Source: Flavobacteriales bacterium UBA1986 (GTDB lineage Bacteria; Bacteroidota; Bacteroidia; Flavobacteriales_G; Salibacteraceae). From it: 64,000 nucleotides of DNA. How positions within the stretch are numbered: the first letter of the stretch is position 1; each line of letters starts with the position of its first letter. The DNA lies in contig DDDG01000001.1 of NCBI GenBank assembly GCA_002336245.1, positions 1-64,000 of the forward strand, read 5' to 3'. The position numbers and the translations under genes are program-made. Positions 43,310 through 53,206 of the stretch are shown one piece after another. A model generated the notes under the pieces. The model made no database searches. It saw nothing but the letters and a program-made list of their open reading frames with translations, and was not told the DNA's origin.

Positions 43310-44797
43310 TTATCGTCGTCCACCCAAACCTACTGGACTTCCAACGCGATCCATTGCGCAACGGAATCCAAGATATGAAGTTTCTAGGTTTTCTTCAAGA
43401 AAACGTCGAGTTCCAGGGTTCATAAAGTAGGCTCTGTCGTTCCAAGAACCCCCTTTGAACACACGAACATTGTCGTTGATCAAAGACTTCTGTCCATATT
43501 CGTACATATAGTCTGACTCAGGCGCTTCTTCTCCATCCTCATATGAAGGAGACCAGTGAGACGCATCGATGTGAGATGAGTAATCACCATCCAAGTGGTT
43601 GATGTTATCCGCACGCTGATAATTACGACGTCCAATGTTTTCTTCCTCGGAAACGGTTCTTCTTGGGATGTGACCAAGACTGTCCTTCTCCATTAGGTAT
43701 CCTTCTTCATCAAATTCCAGGGCAGTAAACACATTACCACGGAAAGGACGGAAGTCATCATCGTCATCCAATGAAAGAGGACGGTAGATGTCCATCACCC
43801 ATTCGCTTACGTTACCCGCCATATTGTATAAGCCGTAGTCGTTTGGCCAGTAGGCGTATACTGGGTTGGTTATGTCGGCGTTGTCATTCAACTTTCCAGC
43901 AGTACCCATGTTGTCACCACGTCCACGCTTGAAGTTGGCCAACATTTCACCGATATATTTTTCTTCAGGATTACGCAACGCGTGACCATTCCATGGCCAT
44001 AATCTACGTTCGATTACACGCTCACCCAAAGAGTTTCCAATCAGGCCGTAAGCAGCGTATTCCCATTCAGCTTCTGTTGGAAGTCTGAACTTTGGAAGCA
44101 TAATACCATCTTCCATCTTAACTCGTCGATAGCCAGTACCATTCGGGTCGTGATCGGGAACACCTTCAATTCGTTTTCCACTTTCGTATTGCCCCATATA
44201 ATATGCATCGGTGTTGAAGTTGTCTTCACCAATTTGGTTTACGTAGTGTTCTAAGATTCCTTCACGAATGAGAATGAATTCGTTCACGCGGTCAGAACGC
44301 CAGCTACAAAAGTCATTTGCTTGCAACCAATCAACTCCAACAACTGGATAGTCGCGGTAAGCTGGGTGACGCAAATAATACTCAACGTAAGGTTCGTTGT
44401 AAGCAAGTTTTGATCTCCAAACCAGTGTGTCAGGAAGAGCCTTCTTAACGACTTCAGGATAATCTAGACCAAATACACGATCCAACCAGTAGAGGTATTC
44501 CAACCAGTGGTGATTCGTCATTTCGGTTTCATCCATATAGAAAGAAGAAACAGTCGCACGACGAGGAACATTGTTCCAGTCGTAAAGCACATCTTGCTCG
44601 ATGCGACCCATGGTGAATGTTCCACCTTCAATCAAGACGAGGTTAGGACCAGTTTCCTGTTCTTCAAAAGGAGCTTTTTGGAAACCTCCGTTTTTTGGGT
44701 CGTTGTAATTCCACCCAGTGATCGAGGATTGCTCGTATCCGCAGGAGGAAAGTAGTACGGCGACCAATCCAAAGCTTAATAAACGAAACGTTCTCAT
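43310..44797 (-). CDS. gldJ: Gliding motility lipoprotein GldJ
   Basis: An outer-membrane lipoprotein of the gliding/T9SS machinery with a formylglycine-generating-enzyme-like (FGE/SUMF1) fold. From ATG 44797: signal and lipobox (VAVLLSSCGYEQ), LIEGGTFTMGR, SFYMDETEMTNHHWLEYLYW, LPTEAEWEYAAYG, GNVSEWVMDIYRPLS, FKGGSWNDRAYFMNPGTRRF and FLGFRCAM. The 495-residue length fits GldJ of flavobacteria. A TAnnTTTG box lies 21 nt upstream. In F. johnsoniae GldJ is needed for gliding and stabilises other Gld proteins (established knowledge). Confidence 0.93.
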   Translation of the reverse strand: MRTFRLLSFGLVAVLLSSCGYEQSSITGWNYNDPKNGGFQKAPFEEQETGPNLVLIEGGTFTMGRIEQDVLYDWNNVPRRATVSSFYMDETEMTNHHWLEYLYWLDRVFGLDYPEVVKKALPDTLVWRSKLAYNEPYVEYYLRHPAYRDYPVVGVDWLQANDFCSWRSDRVNEFILIREGILEHYVNQIGEDNFNTDAYYMGQYESGKRIEGVPDHDPNGTGYRRVKMEDGIMLPKFRLPTEAEWEYAAYGLIGNSLGERVIERRLWPWNGHALRNPEEKYIGEMLANFKRGRGDNMGTAGKLNDNADITNPVYAYWPNDYGLYNMAGNVSEWVMDIYRPLSLDDDDDFRPFRGNVFTALEFDEEGYLMEKDSLGHIPRRTVSEEENIGRRNYQRADNINHLDGDYSSHIDASHWSPSYEDGEEAPESDYMYEYGQKSLINDNVRVFKGGSWNDRAYFMNPGTRRFLEENLETSYLGFRCAMDRVGSPVGLGGRR

Positions 44798-44818
44798 TTT
44801 CTTGTAGTTAACTTGAAG

Positions 44819-44826
44819 CAAATGTA
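44819..44826 (-). promoter_or_regulatory. TAnnTTTG -7 box for gldJ
   Basis: Minus-strand TACATTTG, 21 nt upstream of ATG 44797, in the space between sprF-like and gldJ. Confidence 0.5.
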
Positions 44827-44829
44827 CAG

Positions 44830-45858
44830 TTAGAATTTCGGACAGTTGATATAACGGAACTTCACGCGTTTTGGTTTACAGTCGAACAACAAAGCGACAG
44901 AAATCTCATGTGAGCCTCCTGTATTGTTGGTCAACTTTGAAATCGTGAGGTCGTATGAATAACCGAATCTCATATAATCCGTGTGCAGACCGAATAAGGC
45001 AACAAATGATTCTTGTTTCAGGCCGTTGATGGCGCTGTTGTTTGTTCTGAACCAAAGCCCACCAACGATGGGTCCTTTAGTCGCATAGATTCCTAGGAAA
45101 GCTTTGTTTGCATTTGGAGAAGCAAATGTTCCACCTTGTTGCGAGTACAAGAAGTTTGGAGATATCGATCCTTCTTTAGGGAAGCGTTTGTTGAGTGGTA
45201 TGACAAAGCCAGCATGAGCAGTATACTTTCTAGGAAGCGTGGTGACGTCTGAGCTTAGAAAATTTTCCTCAGGCTGAGTCAAGTGATGTACTGAGATTCC
45301 CCCGTAAAACATTTTAGTGAATGCCAATGCCCCAGCAGAGAAGTCGGCCATTTTTACATTGTCCTTTCCAGGAGTCTCATTTGTTTGGTAAATGAAGCCG
45401 TAGCGTTCGTCGATCATATCCCCAAATGTGAGCTTGCTCCAGTCGATGCTCTTTTGAATGTAGGTAGCCTGCATTCCCAATCGAACACTCAACTTTCGGT
45501 TCACGGGTAAGTTATACGAGTAAAGACCACTTGCGTAGTAGTTGTTGAAGACCTGATTTCCGCTCTGATCGTTCACAACCTGGATGCCCAAACCGCCATT
45601 GAATGCATCAACGTGTTGATCATAAGATACTGCGTATGTCACGTAGTTGACACCTCCGAATACCGTCTTAGGCCATTGATTGCGGTAATTTGCAATAACC
45701 CGCGGGCAGCGCTCAACACCAGTTAGTGCTGGGTTCAAATAAAGGGGGTTTGCATAGAACTGCGTGAACATAGGGTCCTGTGCCTGTGTTGACATACTAG
45801 CCAAGGCAAGAAGGAATGTGTAGGTATATGTTTTTAACCAGTTCACGGATGTTTTCAT
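44830..45858 (-). CDS. PorP/SprF family T9SS outer-membrane protein
   Basis: A 342-residue beta-barrel-like protein with signal (ending MSTQAQ) and the family opening DPMFTQFYANPLYLNPALTG, then CPRVIANYRNQWP. SprF-like proteins help secrete and attach specific large adhesins by T9SS, while PorP is a structural protein. The mature protein ends FDCKPKRVKFRYINCPKF. It lies 33 nt upstream of gldJ and is divergent from porU. No cargo adhesin gene is adjacent, so its partner must be elsewhere. A TAnnTTTG box is at 45872-45879. Confidence 0.9.
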   Translation of the reverse strand: MKTSVNWLKTYTYTFLLALASMSTQAQDPMFTQFYANPLYLNPALTGVERCPRVIANYRNQWPKTVFGGVNYVTYAVSYDQHVDAFNGGLGIQVVNDQSGNQVFNNYYASGLYSYNLPVNRKLSVRLGMQATYIQKSIDWSKLTFGDMIDERYGFIYQTNETPGKDNVKMADFSAGALAFTKMFYGGISVHHLTQPEENFLSSDVTTLPRKYTAHAGFVIPLNKRFPKEGSISPNFLYSQQGGTFASPNANKAFLGIYATKGPIVGGLWFRTNNSAINGLKQESFVALFGLHTDYMRFGYSYDLTISKLTNNTGGSHEISVALLFDCKPKRVKFRYINCPKF

Positions 45859-45871
45859 GTGCTGTAACTGT

Positions 45872-45879
45872 CAAAGATA
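45872..45879 (-). promoter_or_regulatory. TAnnTTTG -7 box for the porP/sprF-like gene
   Basis: Minus-strand TATCTTTG, 13 nt upstream of ATG 45858. Confidence 0.5.
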
Positions 45880-46000
45880 GGAATAATTCCATTCCGCAAA
45901 TTCAGCAGTGTACCGCACTGATGCATATGGACAATAAAAAAAATAGGGCGTCGTTTTGTGCGCATCGAAGCAATTTGAAACCGATTTTCGCATCATTAAG

Positions 46001-49000
46001 ATGAACAAGCAGCTCCTTAAAGTATATACATTAGGTATCTTTCTTAGCCTTATCTCACTGAGCTTAACGGCTCAGGTGAAGGGTCCGTACCAGCTAAAAT
46101 GGCATGAAATAAAGATTGAGCGGCTGGATGAATACAATCAAAAAAGCTTCCTCAGCTTTAAAGATGCTGCCTATCCGAATTCAGAAAATCAGCTTCCACA
46201 TTTCAGCGAACGATATCAAGTAGATGCTTCAACGAGTACTGTGAAGCTTCAAGTGAGGGTTCTGAGAACACAAAAATTAAGCAGCGAAGAAGTCGATGTA
46301 GTTAAGGCCGCAAACTTGCTGATTCAGTCTAGTCCTTACGCTTCTGCCCAATTGCAGGTTCTGCAGGGGAAAACATACGCTTATATAAATGTGTTACCAA
46401 TTCTCAGGACTGGGGAGAGCAGCTTTTTGAAGGTCACTGAATTCAGCATAGAGCTTCTCACTAAAAAGAACCCTTTGCCAAAGCGAGGGGGCGTACGAGG
46501 GTTTTCTGGTAGTTCCGTATTGAGCGCAGGAACTTGGTTTAAACTGGGTGTATGGGAAGACGCCGTTTATAAAATCGAATTTAAATTTCTAAGGTCTTTA
46601 GGCTGGGATTTGAATGCGATTGCTTCAAACGATATCAGTATTTATGGGAATGCCACGGGAATACTTCCTGTAGATAATTCCATTTGGAGACCTGATGATC
46701 TTCATGAAAACGCCATACAAATCGTAGATGGTGGAGACAATAAAATCGACGATGGCGATTACATCTTGTTCTATGGACGTGGTCCTCACAGGTGGAACTA
46801 CACCGGAAGCAAGTTCAATCACGATCGAAACATCTACACCGATACATCTTACTATTTTATTACGCATGATGCTCCGAGCAATGGAACTCGTCGTGTCACC
46901 TCCCGTGCAAGCCTGTCTTCCAAAACCGCTGAAAGCTCAAGTTTCGATTATTTGGCCATCCATGAACGTGAAAGCAAGAATCTGATCAAGTCGGGAAGAC
47001 TTTGGTTTGGGGAGACCTTTAATGTAGATCAAGATCAAACGATAGAATTTGAAGTACCGAACATTCTTACCACAGAAGACGCGCATTTGAAAAGCCAATT
47101 TGCGCTTCGAACCATTCAGGGAACAAGTACAATGAACGTCAGTGTGCGTGCAGGTCCGAATGAAGACTTAGACGATAATGGAGGTGTTTCAGGAGTTTAT
47201 TACGAGTCATTTGGTCGGATTCGTTCCAACGAGTTAAACTTCAAGCCAAGTGGAAATGTCGTTGTTGATTTGACATTCACAAAAGGCAATGCAGATGCAA
47301 ATGCATGGCTCGACTTCATCGAACTGCATGCCCGAAGAGCACTCGTGATGCAAGGAGATCAATTGGCCTTTCGTGATGTTGAGGCTCCAACAGGACAAAA
47401 TGTACTGTACACCTTAAGTGGAATTACTCCGCAAATCAAAATTTGGGATGTGACCAACCCTTGGGAGGTAAGTGCGCAAAATTTCAACTACAGTTCAGGT
47501 GAGGCGAGGTTTATCGTTCCTCAAGACACGATTCGAGAATTTGTGGCATTCTACAACAAGAATTTTAGAAGTCCTTCTGTTGTCGGACAGCTTGAGAATC
47601 AAAATTTACACGCGCGCCTTTCTGAATACCCCGACCTAATCATCGTTACTCCAAAAAAGCTTGAAAGTGCTGCATTGGATCTTGCTCAATTCCGAACAGA
47701 AGAGGATGATCTTGATGTGCTGGTAGCTCGAACGGATCAAATATTCAATGAGTATTCAGGTGGTGCCCAGGATATTACTGCGATTAAAGATTTTGTGCGG
47801 ATGTTCTACGAGGGTGCGGCGGGCGACGCCGACAAGGCTCCGCGCTATTTGCTCTTATTCGGCGATGCCTCTTACGATTACAAGAATCGTTTCAGCGGAA
47901 ATACCAACTTGGTTCCGACCTACGAATCGGGCCAATCTATGGAGGTAACCACCTCCTATGCGAGCGATGATTACTACGGATTGGTTGGTCCTAACGACCG
48001 CGATCGACCTTCTGAATTGATTAAAATCGGGATTGGAAGACTCCCCATTAAGAATCTGTCGGAAGCACAAAACGTTGTTCGTAAACTGAAGCGCTATCAA
48101 TCTCCTCAGGCTTTAGGTTCTTGGAGAAACCGAATTTCATTCGTTGGCGACGATGAAGATGGTAATATCCACATGCGCGATGCCGATAGCTTGTCGCGGA
48201 TACTCGATACCTTATACAAAGACTACAACATTGAACGGGTTTATTTCGATGCATTCAAGCAGGAGAGCACCCCCGGTGGGGAGCGCTACCCAGGTGTGAA
48301 TCAAGCTCTGAATGAAGCGCTTCGAAACGGAGTTTTAACGATGTCCTACGTAGGACACGGAGGTGAATTGGGTTGGGCCCACGAGCGAGTTTTGGAAATC
48401 GCCGACATCAACAAGTGGTCGAATGGGCACTCGATGCCACTATTTGTTACCGCTACTTGTGAGTTCGCACGTTTCGACGACCCGCAAAGAACATCGGCTG
48501 GAGAATTTGTTTTCCTGAACCCCGATGGAGGAGGAATTGGTTTGTTGACCACCACGCGTTTGGTTTATTCAACTCCGAATTTTCGACTTGGCAAGGCTTT
48601 CAATCGCGTGGCTTATGAACCGCTGCCAGGAGGCGGACGTCCAAGACTCGGAGACTTGGTCATTGAGACAAAAACTTCCCCTGGAAACCAGTCTGTAAAT
48701 TCAAGAGTTTTTGCTCTGTTGGGCGACCCTTCCATGCAATTGGCTTATCCAAAGTATCATGTGGTCACGACTCAAGTTCCCGACACAATGCAGGCGCTCG
48801 ATAAAGTAACGCTGAGTGGTCATATTGAAGATTTATCAGGAAATAAGATGACCGATTTCAATGGAACAATTTTCCCTCTGGTTTTTGATAAGAAGAAAGA
48901 CATTCAAACCCTGAACAACGATGGAGACGGCGCCTTTAAATATCTGGACCGAAGCAGTGTGATTTTTAGAGGAAAGGCCAAAGTGAAGAATGGTGACTTC

Positions 49001-49807
49001 TCATTCACATTTGTTGTCCCGAAAGATGTTTCAATACTTTACGGCGGAGGTAAGATCAGTTACTATGCGCACAACGGCGATGAGGATGCCAATGGTTATT
49101 ACGACTTATTTACCGTTGGCGGTCGAAATGAAAACGCCCCCGAAGATTCTGAAGGACCGAAAATTTCACTTTTCATGAACGACGAAAACTTTGTTCGTGG
49201 AGGGATCACCAATGAGAACCCTGATTTGTATGGAGTGTTTTTCGATGAAAACGGAATCAATACAGCAGGGAATGGAGTGGGTCACGACATCGTTGCAACC
49301 TTGGATGCGAATACGGCCAATGCCATTGTTTTGAACGACTATTATGAGAGCGAAGAAGACTCTTATCAAAATGGTGAAGTGCGTTATCCTCTCTCTGAAT
49401 TGAAGCCTGGGACACATACCTTGCACCTCAAGGCTTGGGACGTTTACAACAACTCAGGTGAGTCAGAAACTGAGTTTCTTGTTACCCAAAGCGCACAATT
49501 TGCGCTTTACCACGTTTTGAATTATCCGAATCCTTTTACCACCAATACAGATTTTTATTTTGAACACAATCTTCCCGACCAAGATTTACAAGTGAGAGTT
49601 CAAATTTTTACTGTGTCCGGAAGAAGCGTAAAAACCATTGACGGATTTTACAATTCAAAAGGCTTTCGGGTTGGTCCAATAAATTGGGATGGTCGAGATG
49701 AATTTGGCGATCCTTTGGCGAAGGGTGCCTACATCTACCAATTGAAGGTGATTGCGCCTTCTGGAGAAACCGCCCGTAAATTCGAAAAATTAGTCATTCT
49801 AAACTAG
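46001..49807 (+). CDS. porU: Type IX secretion system sortase PorU
   Basis: Cleaves C-terminal sorting domains from T9SS cargo and links cargo to lipids at the cell surface. The 1268-residue protein has a signal (MNKQLLKVYTLGIFLSLIS), a long beta-rich N-terminal part, then a C25 gingipain-like peptidase domain: catalytic His near residue 786 in YVGHGGELGWA and Cys near 820 in TATCEFARFDDP. The C terminus (YPNPFTTNTDFYFE, IFTVSGRSVKT, DPLAKGAYIYQLKV) is a type B-like sorting domain, typical for PorU. ATG 46001 fits the signal; the open frame back to 45956 does not. It is divergent from the porP/sprF gene, and porV follows 48 nt later. Confidence 0.94.
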   Translation: MNKQLLKVYTLGIFLSLISLSLTAQVKGPYQLKWHEIKIERLDEYNQKSFLSFKDAAYPNSENQLPHFSERYQVDASTSTVKLQVRVLRTQKLSSEEVDVVKAANLLIQSSPYASAQLQVLQGKTYAYINVLPILRTGESSFLKVTEFSIELLTKKNPLPKRGGVRGFSGSSVLSAGTWFKLGVWEDAVYKIEFKFLRSLGWDLNAIASNDISIYGNATGILPVDNSIWRPDDLHENAIQIVDGGDNKIDDGDYILFYGRGPHRWNYTGSKFNHDRNIYTDTSYYFITHDAPSNGTRRVTSRASLSSKTAESSSFDYLAIHERESKNLIKSGRLWFGETFNVDQDQTIEFEVPNILTTEDAHLKSQFALRTIQGTSTMNVSVRAGPNEDLDDNGGVSGVYYESFGRIRSNELNFKPSGNVVVDLTFTKGNADANAWLDFIELHARRALVMQGDQLAFRDVEAPTGQNVLYTLSGITPQIKIWDVTNPWEVSAQNFNYSSGEARFIVPQDTIREFVAFYNKNFRSPSVVGQLENQNLHARLSEYPDLIIVTPKKLESAALDLAQFRTEEDDLDVLVARTDQIFNEYSGGAQDITAIKDFVRMFYEGAAGDADKAPRYLLLFGDASYDYKNRFSGNTNLVPTYESGQSMEVTTSYASDDYYGLVGPNDRDRPSELIKIGIGRLPIKNLSEAQNVVRKLKRYQSPQALGSWRNRISFVGDDEDGNIHMRDADSLSRILDTLYKDYNIERVYFDAFKQESTPGGERYPGVNQALNEALRNGVLTMSYVGHGGELGWAHERVLEIADINKWSNGHSMPLFVTATCEFARFDDPQRTSAGEFVFLNPDGGGIGLLTTTRLVYSTPNFRLGKAFNRVAYEPLPGGGRPRLGDLVIETKTSPGNQSVNSRVFALLGDPSMQLAYPKYHVVTTQVPDTMQALDKVTLSGHIEDLSGNKMTDFNGTIFPLVFDKKKDIQTLNNDGDGAFKYLDRSSVIFRGKAKVKNGDFSFTFVVPKDVSILYGGGKISYYAHNGDEDANGYYDLFTVGGRNENAPEDSEGPKISLFMNDENFVRGGITNENPDLYGVFFDENGINTAGNGVGHDIVATLDANTANAIVLNDYYESEEDSYQNGEVRYPLSELKPGTHTLHLKAWDVYNNSGESETEFLVTQSAQFALYHVLNYPNPFTTNTDFYFEHNLPDQDLQVRVQIFTVSGRSVKTIDGFYNSKGFRVGPINWDGRDEFGDPLAKGAYIYQLKVIAPSGETARKFEKLVILN

Positions 49808-49822
49808 CGCTTGCAGAAGATG

Positions 49823-49830
49823 TATATTTG
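49823..49830 (+). promoter_or_regulatory. TAnnTTTG -7 box for porV
   Basis: TATATTTG lies just after the porU stop and 25 nt before the TTG at 49856, which supports that start over the upstream TTG at 49811. Confidence 0.5.
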
Positions 49831-49855
49831 TAGACTTTTCCAAAACCATAAGCAT

Positions 49856-51190
49856 TTGAATAAGCTTCTTACGGCCCTATTAAGTTTCAGCCTTCTCGCT
49901 TGGACAGCATTTGAAACAAACGCGCAACAAACAGTTGGAATAAGCCAACTCACCGGCGGCGATAGACTGAATACAATTACGACCGCAGTACCTTTCCTAA
50001 TGATATCTCCAGACTCTCGCGCTGGTGGAATGGGAGACATCGGAGCAGCAACTTCACCAGACGTTCATTCAGCACATTGGAATGCGGCTAAATTGGTGAA
50101 GGCAGATCGAACTTTAGGTGTTGGAGCAAGCTTCACTCCTTGGTTGAAGGAATTGGTGAGTGACATTTACCTTTCTTACCTCACGGGTTACAAAAAGCTC
50201 ACAGACAATACGGTTGTTGGTGGTTCAATGCGTTACTTCTCTTTGGGTGACATCATCTTCACCGACAACAATGGAAATGAGATTCGCCCATTCCGTCCAA
50301 ATGAATTTGCCCTCGATGCCTTTGTTGGAACTCGCCTTACGGACTACATCTCGGGTGCTGTAGCCTTTAGATTCATCAACTCAAACCTTACTGGTGGAAT
50401 TCCAGTTGCTGGAGCCGCAACAAAACCTGGTCGATCGGTGGCTGCCGACATCTCATCCTATTTTGAATATCCCGATTTGAAGCTTGGAGGATACGACGCT
50501 GAAATCGCTGCAGGGATTGCCATAACAAACATTGGCGGTAAGATGTCCTATTCCAACAATGCAGGCTCCGACTTCCTTCCCATGAATCTGCGCCTTGGGC
50601 CAAGACTTACTGTGAATCTCGACGATTACAACTCAATTACTTGGGCGTTTGACCTGAACAAGTTGTTGGTGCCAACACCTCCAATTTACAAGACAGATGC
50701 AACCGGTAACCTTGTGACCAATGCAGATGGGCTTGTTATTGGTGCTGGGCAAGACCCAGACCGTCCATTAGCTTCTGGTTTGTTTGGGTCATTCTCGGAT
50801 GCTCCGGGAACTCCATTGTTCGACGATCAAGGGAATTACCTAGAAAACCCAGACGGAACTTATCAAGTTGAAAAAGGCAGCCGCTTAAAAGAGGAGATGC
50901 GCGAGATTAATTTTGCCACAGGTTTGGAATACTGGTACGACAATCAATTTGCTGTTCGTGGAGGTTACTTCCATGAAAGTGCATTGAAGGGAAATCGAAA
51001 GTACATGACCTTTGGTGCTGGTTTGCGTTTCAACGTATTTGGAATCGACGCAGCCTATCTAGTTCCTGCATATTTTGGCTCCGATACTCCTCAAAGCAAC
51101 CCGCTTAAAAACACCTGGAGAATCAGCTTAACTTTCGACTTTGATGGTTTGAAGGAGCAGAACAATGCATCCCAAGCTGGCGATTCATGA
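49856..51190 (+). CDS. porV: Type IX secretion system outer-membrane protein PorV (LptO)
   Basis: A beta-barrel that receives cargo from the translocon and brings it to PorU. The 444-residue protein starts at TTG, giving signal NKLLTALLSFSLLAWTAFE; the mature part shows VPFLMISPDSRAGGMGDIGAAT and HWNAAKLVKADRTLGVG, the classic PorV opening, and ends with an outer-membrane barrel (WRISLTFDFDGLKE). ATG 49820 and TTG 49811 are alternative starts but overlap the promoter box. The ispF gene overlaps its end by 4 nt. Confidence 0.93.
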   Translation: MNKLLTALLSFSLLAWTAFETNAQQTVGISQLTGGDRLNTITTAVPFLMISPDSRAGGMGDIGAATSPDVHSAHWNAAKLVKADRTLGVGASFTPWLKELVSDIYLSYLTGYKKLTDNTVVGGSMRYFSLGDIIFTDNNGNEIRPFRPNEFALDAFVGTRLTDYISGAVAFRFINSNLTGGIPVAGAATKPGRSVAADISSYFEYPDLKLGGYDAEIAAGIAITNIGGKMSYSNNAGSDFLPMNLRLGPRLTVNLDDYNSITWAFDLNKLLVPTPPIYKTDATGNLVTNADGLVIGAGQDPDRPLASGLFGSFSDAPGTPLFDDQGNYLENPDGTYQVEKGSRLKEEMREINFATGLEYWYDNQFAVRGGYFHESALKGNRKYMTFGAGLRFNVFGIDAAYLVPAYFGSDTPQSNPLKNTWRISLTFDFDGLKEQNNASQAGDS

Positions 51191-51666
51191 CAGTCCGCGT
51201 AGGCTTCGGCTACGACATTCACCAATTTTCTGAAGGAAGAGAACTCCACATTGGAGGTGTTCAGTTAGAACACGAAATGGGCCTTTTAGGGCATTCCGAT
51301 GCTGATGTGCTCTTGCACGCTGTGATGGATGCAATGCTCGGCGCAGCAAATATGCGCGACATCGGATTTCACTTTCCAGATACATCTGCAGACTACAAAG
51401 GAGCCGATAGTAAGGAATTGGCCAAGCAGGTGGCAGAACTCATTAAAACGAAAGGTTATTCTTTGGTAAACGTGGATGCTACTGTATGCATGGAGCGACC
51501 GAAGTTGAATCCTTACATTCCTGCAATTCAGGAGAAAATGTCCCAACTTCTTGGAGTGGACACAGATGCGATTTCCATCAAAGCGACCACAAGTGAAAAG
51601 ATGGGCTTTGTTGGCCAAGAGCTGGGCGCAAAAGCATATGCTGTAGTACTATTGGAGAAGTCATGA
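51187..51666 (+). CDS. ispF: 2-C-methyl-D-erythritol 2,4-cyclodiphosphate synthase
   Basis: Fifth enzyme of the MEP pathway to isoprenoids. The 159-residue protein has the zinc site GYDIHQF and the motif LLGHSDADVLLHAVMDA, plus IGFHFPDTS and ATTSEKMGFVGQ, all diagnostic of IspF. It overlaps porV by 4 nt and cdd by 4 nt (ATGA), so it is translationally coupled to both. Confidence 0.96.
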   Translation: MTVRVGFGYDIHQFSEGRELHIGGVQLEHEMGLLGHSDADVLLHAVMDAMLGAANMRDIGFHFPDTSADYKGADSKELAKQVAELIKTKGYSLVNVDATVCMERPKLNPYIPAIQEKMSQLLGVDTDAISIKATTSEKMGFVGQELGAKAYAVVLLEKS

Positions 51667-52139
51667 AGGACGAGAGGATTGAAATAAACTATAAGAGCTA
51701 TGATTCTCTTGCTGAGCTATCAGATGCAGACGCCGAACTTCTGAAGAAGTCTGAGGAGGCGCGCTTAAACGCATATGCTCCTTATTCTAAGTTTCATGTT
51801 GGAGCAGCGATACGCCTCGAAAATGGTGAGATCATTCTAGGAACCAATCAAGAAAATGCCGCCTACCCCTCAGGTATGTGTGCTGAACGCGTTGCCTTGT
51901 ATTACGCGGGAAGTCAATTCCCCAACAGCGTAATCGAATCAATTGCTGTAAGCGCCCCGTCAGCAAATGCCCTTCCAGTTCCACCATGTGGAGCCTGCCG
52001 CCAGGTACTTCTTGAGAACGAGCAACGTCAAATAAAGAAAATCCGCGTTCTGATCGGACAAACTAAGGGTAAAATCATTGAGTTTGATGGCTCGGAGAGC
52101 CTATTGCCATTGGCTTTCAAAGAGAGTTTTCTCCGCTAA
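51663..52139 (+). CDS. cdd: Cytidine deaminase
   Basis: Deaminates cytidine and deoxycytidine in pyrimidine salvage. The 158-residue protein has the zinc motif SGMCAERVALYYAG (CAE) and PPCGACRQVLLE (PCxxC), with YAPYSKFHVGAA upstream. Length is typical of the homotetrameric family. It overlaps ispF by 4 nt upstream; a promoter box then precedes pdhA. Confidence 0.95.
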   Translation: MKDERIEINYKSYDSLAELSDADAELLKKSEEARLNAYAPYSKFHVGAAIRLENGEIILGTNQENAAYPSGMCAERVALYYAGSQFPNSVIESIAVSAPSANALPVPPCGACRQVLLENEQRQIKKIRVLIGQTKGKIIEFDGSESLLPLAFKESFLR

Positions 52140-52158
52140 TCCCGAATCCCTTTTCTTA

Positions 52159-52166
52159 TACATTTG
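52159..52166 (+). promoter_or_regulatory. TAnnTTTG -7 box for pdhA
   Basis: TACATTTG, exact match, 22 nt before ATG 52189. Confidence 0.55.
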
Positions 52167-52188
52167 TAAGCCTCATAAGCAGATAGCT

Positions 52189-53196
52189 ATGCCCACAAAA
52201 GCCCCCGTAAAAACGAAGTTCAGCAAAAAGACCTACCTCCATTGGTATGAGTCTATGCAGATCATGAGAAAGTTTGAAGAGAAATGCGCGCAGTTGTATC
52301 TGCAGCAAAAATTTGGAGGCTTTCTTCACCTCTATATCGGGCAAGAGGCGGTGGTTGCAGGAACTGTTTCTGCTACTAAGCCAAGCGATAAGCATATGAC
52401 TGCCTATCGAGATCATGCCCACCCAATTGGTTTGGGAATGCATCCAAAATACATTATGGCCGAATTGTACGGTAGACAAACAGGGTGCTCCAAGGGGAAA
52501 GGTGGATCTATGCACATGTTTGATAAGGACAGAAATTTCATGGGAGGCCACGGAATCGTTGGAGCTCAAATTCCAATGGGCGCTGGCTTGGCCTTCGCTG
52601 AACAGTATAAAGGAACCAAGAATGTTTCGGTCGTTTCTATGGGAGACGGAGCTGTTCGTCAAGGAGCGCTTCACGAAACATTCAATATGGCAATGAAATG
52701 GAAACTGCCTGTTGTATTTGTAATTGAAAACAACAATTACGCAATGGGAACCTCTGTTGAACGAACAACCAACGTAACTGATCTTTCAAAAATTGGAGAT
52801 TCTTACGAAATGCCGTCGGAGGCAGTGAATGGAATGCGTTGTGAAGACGTTCATGAAGCCATGGAGCGTGCTTGCGATCGTGCGCGTGCCGGAGAAGGAC
52901 CGACGCTTCTTGACATTCGTACCTACAGATACAAAGGACATTCAATGTCCGATCCTCAGAAGTATCGATCCAAAGAAGAGGTTGCGGAATTTAAGTCTCA
53001 GGATCCAATTCTAAGTGTATTGGATACCATCTATAAAAACGATTGGGCTACTGAGAAGCAGATTGAAAACATCGACAAACGTGTGAAAGATCTCGTTCTT
53101 GAGTGCGTGAAATTTGCAGAGGAATCACCTGAGCCGGAAGCTTCAGAATTGTACAAAGACGTATACGTAGGGGATTATCCTTACATAACCGATTAA
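52189..53196 (+). CDS. pdhA: Pyruvate dehydrogenase E1 component, alpha subunit
   Basis: Alpha subunit of the heterotetrameric E1 enzyme. The 335-residue protein shows GGFLHLYIGQEAVVAGTVS, RDHAHPIGLGMHPKYIMAEL, GKGGSMHMFD and the thiamine-diphosphate motif MGDGAVRQGALHETFN followed by IENNNYAMGTS. ATG 52189 is used; the frame is open to 52078 but overlaps cdd. The beta subunit gene is not next to it: pdhC follows 10 nt later, so E1 beta must be elsewhere, as in other flavobacteria. Confidence 0.95.
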   Translation: MPTKAPVKTKFSKKTYLHWYESMQIMRKFEEKCAQLYLQQKFGGFLHLYIGQEAVVAGTVSATKPSDKHMTAYRDHAHPIGLGMHPKYIMAELYGRQTGCSKGKGGSMHMFDKDRNFMGGHGIVGAQIPMGAGLAFAEQYKGTKNVSVVSMGDGAVRQGALHETFNMAMKWKLPVVFVIENNNYAMGTSVERTTNVTDLSKIGDSYEMPSEAVNGMRCEDVHEAMERACDRARAGEGPTLLDIRTYRYKGHSMSDPQKYRSKEEVAEFKSQDPILSVLDTIYKNDWATEKQIENIDKRVKDLVLECVKFAEESPEPEASELYKDVYVGDYPYITD

Positions 53197-53206
53197 GAGA
53201 TAAAAG

